The translations under genes were made by a program, and so were the position numbers. 64,000 nt of DNA from Acidobacteriota bacterium (GTDB lineage: Bacteria; Acidobacteriota; Terriglobia; Terriglobales; SCQP01). Under the pieces are notes generated by a model, which was given only the letters and a program-made list of their open reading frames with translations, was not told where the DNA came from and did not search any database. Below, piece by piece: positions 36,443-44,871 of the stretch. Within the stretch, counting starts at the first letter, position 1, and each line of letters begins with the position of its first letter. The stretch covers positions 1-64,000 of the forward strand of contig JAJYIU010000017.1 in NCBI GenBank assembly GCA_021789895.1. The letters are read 5' to 3'.

Positions 36443-37045
36443 ATCGCCGATTACCGTCCGCGCCGCATACCGGAGCCCCGGATCCGGATCAATGAAAGAA
36501 TTCGCGCCCGGGAGATTCGCGTCATAGACGACGGCGGCCAGCAGATGGGAATCATGCCGCCGCAGGAAGCGCTGGCGCTGGCGCGCCAACGTTCGCTGGA
36601 CCTGGTCGAGATCGCCGCCACCGCGCAGCCGCCGGTTTGCCGAATCATGGATTTCGGCAAATACCAGTATCAGTTGGAAAAAAAGGCGCGCGAGGCGCGC
36701 AAGCACCAGCGCAATATCGTCATCAAGGAAGTCAAGTTCCGGCCCAACACCGACGATCACGATTACGAGTTCAAAAAGAACAACGTGATCCGGTTTCTGG
36801 GGGAAGGCGACAAGGTGAAGGCGACGGTGCAGTTCCGGGGCCGCGAGATTACGCACAAGGAAATCGGATTTCAGCTCATCAACCGGCTGCTGGACGACGT
36901 CACCGAAGCGGCGCTGATCGAGTTTCGGCCGCGGATGGAAGGCAACAGCCTGACCGCGATTCTGGCGCCGAAAAAGGTGAACCCGGCGCCGCGCAGCAGC
37001 CCACCCAATCCCAATCAGAACCATGCCCAAACTCAAAACCCATAG
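36443..37045 (+). CDS. infC: Translation initiation factor IF-3, with probable ATC start codon
   Basis: The protein is full-length IF-3. The N-terminal domain has [20 protein letters not shown] and [14 protein letters not shown], followed by the linker lysine-rich helix [14 protein letters not shown]. The C-domain has [20 protein letters not shown] and ends about residue 175, after which a Pro/Asn-rich tail follows. A GAGGAGG Shine-Dalgarno at 36431-36437 stands 5 bases before ATC 36443. No ATG exists near; the only other in-frame start is GTG 36425, which lies before the Shine-Dalgarno. infC is known for rare AUU/AUC starts that allow IF-3 to repress its own translation, so ATC is preferred, giving 200 residues. 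The stop overlaps rpmI. Confidence 0.93.
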   Translation: MADYRPRRIPEPRIRINERIRAREIRVIDDGGQQMGIMPPQEALALARQRSLDLVEIAATAQPPVCRIMDFGKYQYQLEKKAREARKHQRNIVIKEVKFRPNTDDHDYEFKKNNVIRFLGEGDKVKATVQFRGREITHKEIGFQLINRLLDDVTEAALIEFRPRMEGNSLTAILAPKKVNPAPRSSPPNPNQNHAQTQNP

Positions 37046-37220
37046 AGGCGCGGCGAAGCGTTTTCGCAAGACCGGCAGCGGCAAAATCACCCGCGGCCAT
37101 GCCTTCGCGCGTCATATTCTGACCACCAAAACGACCAAGCGCAAACGCAAGCTGGACCAGGACACGACCATTGATCAGGCCGACCAGCGGCGCGTGGCGC
37201 GCATGATACCCTATATCTGA
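37023..37220 (+). CDS. rpmI: 50S ribosomal protein L35
   Basis: The 65-residue basic protein begins [20 protein letters not shown] and ends [10 protein letters not shown], which is the complete L35 pattern ([22 protein letters not shown]). Its start lies 23 bases inside the 3' end of infC in another frame, so ribosomes ending infC are positioned close to this start. It belongs to the infC-rpmI-rplT operon. Confidence 0.97.
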   Translation: MPKLKTHRGAAKRFRKTGSGKITRGHAFARHILTTKTTKRKRKLDQDTTIDQADQRRVARMIPYI

Positions 37221-37228
37221 TCCACTCT

Positions 37229-37246
37229 GGCCGGCTGCGGCCGGCC
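37229..37246 (+). promoter_or_regulatory. GC hairpin just after rpmI, possible attenuator or L20 site
   Basis: A 7-bp perfect stem (GGCCGGC, loop TGCG, GCCGGCC) starts 8 bases after the rpmI stop. There is no T-tract, so it is not a standard terminator. The rpmI-rplT spacer is 213 bases, long for this operon, and could carry an L20-binding control element. Confidence 0.3.
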
Positions 37247-37433
37247 GGACGGACGCAACGGGCCCTCGGCGGCAGCCCAGGCTGGCCGGCGGGGAGAGCT
37301 CAATCCCGCAGCGCGGAATCGTTTTTCGCCCGCGGGACAGGCGCCTGCCGCGGCATATCGTGCCCGGCGGGGCCGCAATCATGCCGGCGGGGAAAGCTCC
37401 TGCTTGCCCGCAGCCGGCGCATAGGAGCAAACG

Positions 37434-37796
37434 ATGCCTCGAGTCAAGCGCGGCAGCCATCGCCGGCAGCGCCGCAAGAAGTACCTTAAACTTACCTCCG
37501 GATTTTTTCTCACCAAGAGCAAGCTCTACCGCTCGGCCAAAGAAGCCAGCGAACGGGCGCTGAAGTTTTCCTATCGCGGCCGCAAGGAGCGCAAGCGGCA
37601 GTTCCGTTCGCTGTGGATCGTGCGCATCGGCGCCGCCGCCCGCCGCCATCAGCTCAGCTATGGGCAATTCATCCATGGGCTGAAGCTGGCCGGGGTCGAA
37701 CTGGACCGGAAAATCCTGGCCGACCTGGCGGTGCGCGAGGAAGCCGGCTTTGCCGCGCTGGCGGCCCAGGCGAAGCAGGCGCTGGGGAAAAGCTGA
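37434..37796 (+). CDS. rplT: 50S ribosomal protein L20
   Basis: The 120-residue protein begins [20 protein letters not shown] and contains [25 protein letters not shown], ending [11 protein letters not shown], an intact L20. A TAGGAG ribosome-binding site precedes the ATG. L20 nucleates early 50S assembly and represses its own operon in several bacteria. It is followed after 38 bases by pheS on the same strand. Confidence 0.97.
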   Translation: MPRVKRGSHRRQRRKKYLKLTSGFFLTKSKLYRSAKEASERALKFSYRGRKERKRQFRSLWIVRIGAAARRHQLSYGQFIHGLKLAGVELDRKILADLAVREEAGFAALAAQAKQALGKS

Positions 37797-37834
37797 ACGA
37801 CGGAGTCGAATCCGCCGCCACGAGTCAAGCCGTT

Positions 37835-38971
37835 ATGTCCACCCGCGCCGATGCCGGGAAGCCCGCGCCGCCATGGCAGACCGCGGCGCAGCCGCCGGAG
37901 ACGAGCGATGCCATCCAGGCGCTGCTGGCCGGTTATTTTCAACGGCTGGCGGAAGACGCTTCCGCCAGCCGGCGCGACCCCAGCGAGGCCGCGGCCCAGG
38001 CGTTTCGCAATCGCTGGCTGGGGCGCCGCCAGGGCGTCTTGCAGCAATTGCATGAAACCCTGCTCAAGCCGGCGCCGCCGGCCTGGAAAAAAGCGCTGGG
38101 GCAGGCGCTAAACCTGCTGCGCCGCGAAGCCGACGCGCTGGCAGAAGCGCTGGAAGCCGCCGCCCGCCAGGCGGCGGCCCGCCAGCGCCTGGCCAGCGAA
38201 GCCCTGGACATCACCTTGCCCGGCAGCCCGGGCGCCGGCCGCGGCGCGCCGCATCCCTTGTTGCGGGTGATGGACGAGATCGTGGAGATCTTCGCCGGGC
38301 TGGGCTACTCCCGCGCGGAAGGCCCGGAGATGGAAACCGCCTTTTACAATTTCGAGGCGCTCAACATCCCGCCCGACCATCCCGCCCGCGACGAGCAGGA
38401 TACGATCTATCTCGGTCCCGGGCTGCCCGGCCTGCTGTTGCGCACGCATACCTCGCCCGGCCAGATCCGGGTCATGCAGCGCCAGGCGCCGCCGCTGCGG
38501 GTGGTGGTGCCGGGACGCGTCTATCGCCGCGATACCCCCGACGCCTCGCACTCGCCCATGTTTCACCAGGTCGAAGGCCTGGCGGTGGATGAGCAGCTCA
38601 GCTTCGCCGACCTGAAGGGCACGCTGGAGCACTTCGCGCGCGTCTATTTTGGAACCACCCGCGCCCGCTTCCGGCCCTCCTATTTCCCTTTCACCGAGCC
38701 GAGCGCCGAGATGGACGTGGAATGCTTCGCCTGCGGCGGCCGGGGCGGAGCCGCCTGCCGCACCTGCAAGGGCAGCGGCTGGATCGAGATTCTGGGCTGC
38801 GGCATGGTGCATCCCGAACTTTACCGTTTTGCCGGGCAGGCGAGCGGGCGCTGGATGGGCTTTGCTTTCGGCATGGGGGTCGAGCGGATCGCCATGATCC
38901 GTTATGGCATTGACGATATCCAGCGTTTTTACAGCGGCGACCTGCGCTTCCTGGAACAGTTTCGCGACTAA
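37835..38971 (+). CDS. pheS: Phenylalanyl-tRNA synthetase alpha subunit
   Basis: From ATG 37835 (MSTRADAGKPAP) the product has 378 residues; the frame is open into rplT but that part is out of character. It has an N-terminal coiled-coil region (LLKPAPPAWKKALGQALNLL and onward), then the class II catalytic core. The core has motif 1 HPLLRVMDEIVEIFAGLGYS, EMETAFYNFEALNIPPDHPAR, motif 2 VVPGRVYRRDTPDASHSPMFHQVEG, a Cys-containing loop AMDVECFACGG-like (MDVECFACGG), and motif 3 GFAFGMGVERIAMIRYGI. It forms the alpha2beta2 enzyme with PheT and charges tRNA-Phe. Confidence 0.96.
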   Translation: MSTRADAGKPAPPWQTAAQPPETSDAIQALLAGYFQRLAEDASASRRDPSEAAAQAFRNRWLGRRQGVLQQLHETLLKPAPPAWKKALGQALNLLRREADALAEALEAAARQAAARQRLASEALDITLPGSPGAGRGAPHPLLRVMDEIVEIFAGLGYSRAEGPEMETAFYNFEALNIPPDHPARDEQDTIYLGPGLPGLLLRTHTSPGQIRVMQRQAPPLRVVVPGRVYRRDTPDASHSPMFHQVEGLAVDEQLSFADLKGTLEHFARVYFGTTRARFRPSYFPFTEPSAEMDVECFACGGRGGAACRTCKGSGWIEILGCGMVHPELYRFAGQASGRWMGFAFGMGVERIAMIRYGIDDIQRFYSGDLRFLEQFRD

Positions 38972-38991
38972 GCCGCGCCGACGAAATCGCC

Positions 38992-41025
38992 ATGTTCATC
39001 TCGCTTGAATGGCTGAAAGAATTTACCGACTGGCCGGAACCGCCGGCCGAGCTGGCGGAACGGCTGACCGGGATCGGGCTGGCGGTGGCGGGCATGGGCG
39101 GGACGCCGGAAGCGCCGGTGCTCGAGCTGGAGTTGACCAGCAACCGACCCGACTGCCTGAGCCATTACGGGGTGGCGCGCGAAGTGGCGGCGCTCGCGCA
39201 ATCGCCGCTGCGCGCTCCGGAAGCGCCGCCCAGCCGGGCGCCGGCCGCGGGCCTGAAGGTGGTGATCGAATCGCCGGAGGGTTGCGCCCGCTATTCGGCG
39301 CGCCTGCTGGAACTGCCCGCGGGAGGCGCGTCGCGGCCGCTGCCGCCGCGGATGCGGGCGCGGCTGGAAGCGATGGGACAGGCGCCGATCCACCTGCTGC
39401 CCGACCTCAGCAACTACACCATGTTTGAGCTCGGCCAGCCGACGCATGCCTTCGACGCCGACCGGCTGCGCGGGGGCGAACTGCGGGTGCGGCAGGCGCG
39501 GCCGGGCGAAAGCCTGGTGACCCTGGACGAGATCGAGCGCAAGCTCGATCCTGCCGACCTGGTGATCGCCGACGCCGAGCGGCCGGTCGCATTGGCGGGC
39601 GTGATCGGCGGGCTGGAGACGGCCATCTCGCCCGCCACCCGGCGGGTGGCGATCGAAAGCGCATGGTTCGAGCCGGCGCTGGTTCGCCGGGCCGCGGGCC
39701 GCCACGGCCTGCGCACCGACGCCGGCTACCGCTTCGAACGCGGCGCCGATCCGCTGGCGGCGGCGCCCGCCGCCGACCGCATTGCCGCGCGCGCCGCCGA
39801 ACTGGCCGGGGCCGCGGTGGTGGGCGCGGTGGACTGCGTGGCGCGGGAATGGCGCGCGCCGGAAATCGAGCTCTCCACCGGCTTTCTGGCGCGGCTGCTC
39901 GGCCTGGCGCCGCCGGCGGAGGAGATCGAAGCCATTCTGCGGCGTTTGGGCTTCACCGTGGCGCCCCCCAATGGGCAAACCTGGACGGTGCGCGCGCCTT
40001 CCTGGCGCGCCGATATCAAAATCGAAGCCGGCCTGGCCGCGGAAGTCGCCCGGATGTGGGGTTACCAGCGTATTCCCGCGCGTTTGCCGGCCTTCAAGGG
40101 CGCGGTCGCGCGGCCGGAGCCGGTCCGGCTGCAGTCTCAAGCGCGCGAGAAACTGCGCGGCCGCGGCTACAGCGAGGCGGTTTCGCTCAGCTTCGCGGGC
40201 GAGGCCGAATGCGCGCGCTTCGCTCCCGGCCGGCTGCCGGTGCGGATGCTGAACCCGCTCAACGAGGAGGAAGCCTGGCTGCGGACGACGCTGGCGCCGT
40301 CGCTGCTGCGCCTGCTGCAGGCCAATCAAAATCGCGATCGGGAAGGGGCGCGGCTGTTTGAAATCGGAAAAGTTTACGCGCGGCGCGAGAGCTCTGAGGG
40401 GGGAGTGGAGGAGGAGCTGCGCCTGGCGCTGGGCGGCTACGGCGCCAGCGGCGGCTGGAACGACCGCCGCGAGTACGGCTTTTTCGAGCTGAAGGGGGAT
40501 ATCGAATTGCTGCTGGCGGGCTTTCAGCTTCCGGGGCTGGAGTGGCGCCCGGCCGAGGCCGGCTGGTGCCATCCCGGACGGGCCGCGGAAATCCGGGCCG
40601 GCGGCCGCCGGCTGGGAATCGCGGCCGAGCTCGAACCCGGCCTGGCGGAGGAATGGAAGTTTCGCCGGCCGCCGCTGGTGGCCGAGCTCGATCTGGAAAA
40701 AATGCTGGCGGCGGGCGCGGCGGCGCCGCAATTCCGGCCGCCCTCGCGCTATCCCGGGGCGCGGCGGGATTTTTCCTTTATTTTCGACGAGCGGGTGAGC
40801 TGGAGCGAAATCGCGGCGGCGCTGAGCGGGCTGCGGCAGCCGGGCTGGCAGGGCGCGGCGCCGCTGGAAATTTTCCGCGGCGGCAATATCCCCGCCGGGC
40901 GGCGCAGCATCCTGCTGCGCGCCGGCTGGCAGCTCGACGACCGCACCCTGCGCGACGAGGAAGTGCAGCGCTCGGCCGAGGCGGTGCGGGCGGCGCTCAC
41001 GGCGCTGGGCGGGCAGCAGCGCTAG
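38992..41025 (+). CDS. pheT: Phenylalanyl-tRNA synthetase beta subunit, short form without the OB tRNA-binding insert
   Basis: The 677-residue protein starts MFISLEWLKEFTDWPEPPAELAERL and proceeds almost at once into the B1/B3-B4 region (ELELTSNRPDCLSHYGVAREVAAL, then NYTMFELGQPTHAFDADRL). The EMAP/OB-fold tRNA-binding domain that in E. coli PheT occupies about residues 40-150 is missing. The B5 domain, catalytic-like core and C-terminal FDX-ACB domain (FRPPSRYPGARRDFSFIFDE) are present. Short PheT proteins of this kind are known in some phyla and are active with PheS. It starts 20 bases after pheS. Confidence 0.95.
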   Translation: MFISLEWLKEFTDWPEPPAELAERLTGIGLAVAGMGGTPEAPVLELELTSNRPDCLSHYGVAREVAALAQSPLRAPEAPPSRAPAAGLKVVIESPEGCARYSARLLELPAGGASRPLPPRMRARLEAMGQAPIHLLPDLSNYTMFELGQPTHAFDADRLRGGELRVRQARPGESLVTLDEIERKLDPADLVIADAERPVALAGVIGGLETAISPATRRVAIESAWFEPALVRRAAGRHGLRTDAGYRFERGADPLAAAPAADRIAARAAELAGAAVVGAVDCVAREWRAPEIELSTGFLARLLGLAPPAEEIEAILRRLGFTVAPPNGQTWTVRAPSWRADIKIEAGLAAEVARMWGYQRIPARLPAFKGAVARPEPVRLQSQAREKLRGRGYSEAVSLSFAGEAECARFAPGRLPVRMLNPLNEEEAWLRTTLAPSLLRLLQANQNRDREGARLFEIGKVYARRESSEGGVEEELRLALGGYGASGGWNDRREYGFFELKGDIELLLAGFQLPGLEWRPAEAGWCHPGRAAEIRAGGRRLGIAAELEPGLAEEWKFRRPPLVAELDLEKMLAAGAAAPQFRPPSRYPGARRDFSFIFDERVSWSEIAAALSGLRQPGWQGAAPLEIFRGGNIPAGRRSILLRAGWQLDDRTLRDEEVQRSAEAVRAALTALGGQQR

Positions 41026-41056
41026 GATTCGAAGAACCCGCGAAGGTTGGAGTAAG

Positions 41057-42205
41057 ATGAAACCACGGATATACGGCAGCGGAGGCAGGAGCATGCGGCG
41101 GAGTCGAAGCGCCGGAGTGTTGGCGGCGTGTTTGCTGGCGGCGATCACGGCGGGGGCGGCGCGGCCGGCCCCGAGCGAGCATACGGTGATCGTGGAGCGC
41201 ATTATTGCGCGCATCAACGACAAGATCATCACCTCGCTGGAGCTGCAGCAGGCGCAAGCGCAGATGATGGCCGACCTGAAGCGGCAGAATGTCACCCAGC
41301 CCGCCGTCATCGCGGCGCAGCAAAAGAACCTGTTGCGCGACCTGATTGACCAGCAGTTGCTGCTGCAGCGCGCCAACGATCTGGGGCTGAGCGCGGAAAC
41401 CGACACCGTGCGCCGGCTCGATCAGATCCGGCAGCAAATGCACCTGGGCACGATGGAGCAACTGCGGCAGACCATCCGGGCGCAGGGCATGAGCTACAGC
41501 GACTTCAAGAAAAATATCGCCAACGAAATCCTGACCCAGAAGGTGATCGAAAACGATATTGCCCCGCGCATCCAGATCACGCCGGAAGAGGTCAAGGCGT
41601 ACTACCAGGCCCACCTGAAGAGCTTCAACCGGCCCGACGAGGTGGATTTGGCCGAGATCCTGATTTCGACCACCGGCAAGCCGGCGGCGATGCAGGCGCG
41701 CTTGAAGCAACTGGCCGAACAGATTCAGGTGCGCGTGGCCAACGGCGCGAATTTTGCCAGGATGGCCACCCGCTACTCCAATGGCGCCACCGCGGCGCAG
41801 GGCGGGGGGCTGGGCTTTTTTCAAAAATCCATGCTGGCGCCGGCCATCCGCAACGCGGTGTTCAAGCTGGCCCCGGGGCAGGTGACGCCGGTGTTGACCA
41901 CCACCAACGGCTATTTGATCTTCGAGGTGGTGGCGGAGCATCATGCCGGGGAAGAGAGCCTGAGCGAGGCCCAGCCGCGCATCGAAGACCAGCTCTACCA
42001 GCAGAAACTGGGGCCGGAGCTGCGCCGCTTCCTGACCAAGCTGCGGCATGAAGCCTATATCAAGCTGGCCCGCGGCTACGTGGACACCGGGGCGCGGCCC
42101 AACGCCGGCGTGAACCTGACCCGCTTCGAGCGCGTGCTGCCGCAGGATATGCCCAAGCCGGTGGAAAAGCCGCATTCCTCGGGCAACGGTTTCGGCGTGC
42201 ATTAG
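41057..42205 (+). CDS. SurA-like periplasmic chaperone / parvulin peptidyl-prolyl isomerase
   Basis: The 382-residue protein has a signal peptide (SAGVLAACLLAAITAGAARPA). The N-terminal SurA-type chaperone part has VERIIARINDKIITSLELQQ and LLRDLIDQQLLLQRANDLGL. The single parvulin (PPIC) domain, about residues 190-300, has EVDLAEILISTTG, GANFARMATRYSNGATAAQGGGLGF and APGQVTPVLTTTNGYLIFEV. SurA assists outer-membrane protein folding. Two starts are possible: ATG 41057 (TTGGAG before it) and ATG 41093 (GGAGGCAGGAG before it); both leave the signal sequence intact. It lies 31 bases after pheT. Confidence 0.9.
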   Translation: MKPRIYGSGGRSMRRSRSAGVLAACLLAAITAGAARPAPSEHTVIVERIIARINDKIITSLELQQAQAQMMADLKRQNVTQPAVIAAQQKNLLRDLIDQQLLLQRANDLGLSAETDTVRRLDQIRQQMHLGTMEQLRQTIRAQGMSYSDFKKNIANEILTQKVIENDIAPRIQITPEEVKAYYQAHLKSFNRPDEVDLAEILISTTGKPAAMQARLKQLAEQIQVRVANGANFARMATRYSNGATAAQGGGLGFFQKSMLAPAIRNAVFKLAPGQVTPVLTTTNGYLIFEVVAEHHAGEESLSEAQPRIEDQLYQQKLGPELRRFLTKLRHEAYIKLARGYVDTGARPNAGVNLTRFERVLPQDMPKPVEKPHSSGNGFGVH

Positions 42206-42213
42206 CGCGCCCC

Positions 42214-43248
42214 ATGGCTATGAGCGACTCCGCCATGCCTGCCGCCGCCGCACCGGCGGGTCCGGTCCGGCTCAAACAGCGTTTTGCCGACAGCCTGCAA
42301 GCCGGCGAAACCGTGACCGACTGTTTCCTGGTCAAAGCGAAAGAAATCCGGCTCAACAAGAACCAGGAGCCTTATCTGACCCTGGTGCTCGGCGACCGCA
42401 GCGGCGAGCTGGACGCCAAGATCTGGGACCAGGTGAACGAGCTGCAGGCGCTGTTCGAGCGCGACGACATCGTCAAAGTCCAGGGCAAGCTGTCGCAATA
42501 CCGCAACCGGCTGCAGATGAATATCCAGCGGGTGCGGCGGCTGGAGCCGCGGGAGTACGATCTGAGCGATTATCTGCCGGCGACCCGGCAGGACGTCGAA
42601 GCGCTCTATGCCGAGCTGCGCGGCTATGCCGCCGCAGCGGCCAATCCCTGGCTGCGGCAGCTCCTGCTGGCGCTGCTCGACGATCCCGAGCTGGCGGCAA
42701 AATTCAAGCTGGCGCCGGCCGCCAAAACCCTGCACCATGCCTATCTCGGCGGGCTGCTGGAGCATGTGATTTCGCTCTGCCGCGCCGCGCGGCTGCTGCT
42801 GGCCAACTACCCCCGATTGGATCCGGATCTGGTGCTGGCCGGCATCGTGCTGCACGATCTGGGCAAACTCGAGGAGCTCAGCTATGAGCGCTCCATCAGC
42901 TACACCACCCCCGGCCAACTGCTCGGCCATATCGTGCTGGGGCTGTTCCGCCTGCGCGCCAAGGTTGCCGAGCTGCCGGGTTTTCCACCTCCGCTGGCGA
43001 TGGCGCTGGAGCACATGATCGTCAGCCATCACGGGCGCTACGAGTTCGGTTCGCCCAAACTGCCGATGTTTCCGGAAGCGCTGCTGCTGCACTACCTGGA
43101 CGATCTGGATTCCAAGTTGAACTCGATCGAGGCCAGCCTGCGGCAGGGCGGGGAAGCGGAATGGACGGCGTACAACCCATCGCTGGAGCGGCCGCTGTTG
43201 AATCTGCAAAACTGGCTGCCGGCCGGCGCGCCGGCGGAGGAACCATGA
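42214..43248 (+). CDS. YhaM-like 3'-5' exoribonuclease (OB-fold plus HD domain)
   Basis: The 344-residue protein joins an N-terminal OB-fold (DCFLVKAKEIRLNKNQEPYL, LGDRSGELDAKIWDQ, VKVQGKLSQYRNRLQMNIQ) to a C-terminal HD domain with LHHAYLGGLLEHVISL, LAGIVLHDLGKLEE and HMIVSHHGRYEFGSP. This is the architecture of YhaM/CBF1 exonucleases, which degrade RNA or single-stranded DNA from the 3' end with metal ions. The HD metal ligands (His, His-Asp) are intact. It starts 8 bases after the SurA-like gene, and its TGA overlaps the next ATG (ATGA). Confidence 0.92.
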   Translation: MAMSDSAMPAAAAPAGPVRLKQRFADSLQAGETVTDCFLVKAKEIRLNKNQEPYLTLVLGDRSGELDAKIWDQVNELQALFERDDIVKVQGKLSQYRNRLQMNIQRVRRLEPREYDLSDYLPATRQDVEALYAELRGYAAAAANPWLRQLLLALLDDPELAAKFKLAPAAKTLHHAYLGGLLEHVISLCRAARLLLANYPRLDPDLVLAGIVLHDLGKLEELSYERSISYTTPGQLLGHIVLGLFRLRAKVAELPGFPPPLAMALEHMIVSHHGRYEFGSPKLPMFPEALLLHYLDDLDSKLNSIEASLRQGGEAEWTAYNPSLERPLLNLQNWLPAGAPAEEP

Positions 43249-43643
43249 GCACGGCCACGCCGGCGCCGCGCCCGCGTCCGGCGCGCGAGCTGCCGCAACT
43301 GGAGCTGGAGTGCATGCGCGTGCTCTGGATGCAGGCGCCGGCTTCGGTGCGCCAGGTGCAGGCGGGGTTGGCCGGCCAGGGCCTGGCGCTGGCCTATACC
43401 ACGGTGCTGACGCTGCTCGACCGGCTGGCGCGCAAGCAGGCGGTGACGCGGGTCAAGCAGGGGCGGGCATTCCTGTACTCGCCCCGCATCAGCCGCGAGC
43501 GGATGCGGTCGCTGGCGCTGGAGCGGCTGCTGCACAATTATTTTCATTCCCGCCAGGAACTGGCGGCCTGGCTGCGCGCCACCCTGGCCGGGGAAGGGCT
43601 GTCGCCGTCCGAGGGCGCCGCCATGGATGCCAGCCTGCTGTAA
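43245..43643 (+). CDS. BlaI/MecI/CopY-family transcriptional repressor
   Basis: From ATG 43245 the 132-residue protein has the penicillinase-repressor winged helix: LPQLELECMRVLWMQAPASV, then VQAGLAGQGLALAYTTVLTLLDRLARKQAV with the recognition helix in AYTTVLTLLDRL, and RGRAFLY-type wing (KQGRAFLYSP). The C-terminal dimerisation helix follows (LLHNYFHSRQELAAWL). No BlaR1-type M56 sensor protease gene is adjacent, so how it is induced is unclear. It overlaps the YhaM-like gene by ATGA and is probably translated with it. Confidence 0.88.
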   Translation: MSTATPAPRPRPARELPQLELECMRVLWMQAPASVRQVQAGLAGQGLALAYTTVLTLLDRLARKQAVTRVKQGRAFLYSPRISRERMRSLALERLLHNYFHSRQELAAWLRATLAGEGLSPSEGAAMDASLL

Positions 43644-43676
43644 GCCGGACGCCGCATACGCAGGCGGCTGGCGGGG

Positions 43677-44081
43677 CTAGTTTCCGGCGGGGGTGCCGAG
43701 CGACATCATCAATTGCAGCATGCGGTCGAGCTTGTCGTAATCCGGCGGCTTGGAGATGCATTCGAAAGCGCCGGCATCCTGGCCCAGGGTGCGGACGGTC
43801 GAGTCGTTGACGCCGGTCAGCAGGATGATCGGCGTGCGGCAGCCCAGGGCGCGGCATTTGACCACAAACTCGATGCCGCCCATCACCGGCATCGAGATAT
43901 CGCTGATGATGATCTCGGGCGTATGCGTTTGCAGCAGTTCCAGCCCCATGCCGCCATGGGCGGCTTCCAGGCAGCTATAACCCCGCAAGCTGAGATTGTC
44001 GCGAATCGAGGCGCGCACCAGCGCATCGTCTTCGATCAATAGCACCAAGCCTTTATTTGCGGGGGGCGGTGGGGTACTCAT
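43677..44081 (-). CDS. Stand-alone response regulator receiver (CheY-like)
   Basis: The 134-residue protein is one receiver domain. LLIEDDALVRASIRD holds the acidic pair, IIISDISMPVMGGIEF holds the phospho-acceptor Asp, and IILLTGVND holds the switch Thr, with the conserved Lys in FECISKPPDYDKL. No output domain is attached and no histidine kinase is nearby. It is convergent with the BlaI-like gene. Confidence 0.9.
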   Translation of the reverse strand: MSTPPPPANKGLVLLIEDDALVRASIRDNLSLRGYSCLEAAHGGMGLELLQTHTPEIIISDISMPVMGGIEFVVKCRALGCRTPIILLTGVNDSTVRTLGQDAGAFECISKPPDYDKLDRMLQLMMSLGTPAGN

Positions 44082-44180
44082 CGTGAAGTCCGCTCAGCAT
44101 ACTCCATTTCGGCGCCGGCATGCAAGCTCGCCCGCGGCGGCGGGGCCAACCGGGAAGCGAAACCGGGCGTCTTAGCGGGC

Positions 44181-44408
44181 ATGGGCGCGTTTTCCCGTTC
44201 CGGCGCAGGGCCCTCCGCCGCAGCGCGGCCCCCCTGGCGCCCGCTGCTGCGGGCGTTTTCCCTGGCGCTGGCCGCCATCTGGTTCATCGCCTGGGGCATC
44301 TATGGCGCGATCGGCAACTGGGCCGGCTGGCTGCTGAGCGCCGCTTTGATGCTTTGGGCTTTGACCTTGTTGGGCGGGCGGTCCGATGCGCCTTCCAACC
44401 GGCATTAA
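44181..44408 (+). CDS. Small two-helix membrane protein, hypothetical
   Basis: The 75-residue frame has a basic start and two hydrophobic segments (AFSLALAAIWFIAWGIYGA and WAGWLLSAALMLWALTLLGG). No family is recognised and no clear Shine-Dalgarno precedes the ATG at 44181. It lies between divergent neighbours and overlaps no other gene, so it is plausible but unproven. Confidence 0.5.
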   Translation: MGAFSRSGAGPSAAARPPWRPLLRAFSLALAAIWFIAWGIYGAIGNWAGWLLSAALMLWALTLLGGRSDAPSNRH

Positions 44409-44428
44409 GGTCCGCTTGCAAAATTCGC

Positions 44429-44456
44429 TTGACTTAGGCTGCCGCGGCGATAGCTT
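44429..44456 (+). promoter_or_regulatory. Possible promoter of the GYD-domain gene
   Basis: TTGACT (44429-44434) and TAGCTT (44451-44456) are 16 bases apart, in a sigma-70-like arrangement 38 bases before ATG 44494. The -10 match is weak. Confidence 0.35.
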
Positions 44457-44493
44457 CGAAGTCAGCGTTGGATTTTTTCCGCAGGAGTTCGTT

Positions 44494-44841
44494 ATGCCCA
44501 AGTTCTTGGCCCAAGCCAGTTATACGCCGGAGGGGTTGAAAGGGCTGGCGCGGGATACCGCCAGCGGGCGCCGCGCCATGCTGGCCCGTGCGTTTGAGAA
44601 AATCGGCGGCAAATTGGAAGCGTTCTATTACGCCTTTGGCGCCGACGATGTGCTCGCGATTGCGGAATGTCCCGACAATATCAGCGCCGCCGCCGTGTCG
44701 CTGACGATTGCCGCCAGCGGGCTGGTGCGGATTCGCCTCACCGCGCTGCTCAGCGTCGAGGAAGTGGACCAGGCCTTGAAGCGCGGCTTCGAGTACAAAG
44801 CGCCGGGCATGGTGGCGGGCGCGCGCCCGGCGACGGCCTGA
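44494..44841 (+). CDS. GYD-domain protein
   Basis: From ATG 44494, with GCAGGAG a few bases before it, the 115-residue product begins MPKFLAQASYTPEGLKGLAR and continues AFEKIGGKLEAFYYAFGADDVLAIAECPD. This is the GYD pattern (about 90 residues, ferredoxin-like fold, dimeric alpha-beta barrel). GYD proteins are small cytoplasmic proteins whose role is not established. A short tail after residue 95 is Gly/Ala-rich. Confidence 0.82.
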   Translation: MPKFLAQASYTPEGLKGLARDTASGRRAMLARAFEKIGGKLEAFYYAFGADDVLAIAECPDNISAAAVSLTIAASGLVRIRLTALLSVEEVDQALKRGFEYKAPGMVAGARPATA

Positions 44842-44871
44842 AGCGCCGCGGCGCCGCCGCTCAGCGCTTCC
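44839..44871. terminator. Possible bidirectional terminator
   Basis: GAAGCGC (44840-44846) and GCGCTTC (44864-44870) form a 7-bp stem around a GC-rich loop between two convergent genes. It overlaps the stop of the minus-strand gene and has no T-tract, so support is weak. Confidence 0.25.

Noticed and set aside
38968-41406. Minus-strand 812-codon frame opposite pheT
   Set aside because: Arg/Gln/His-rich antisense of a confirmed pheT.
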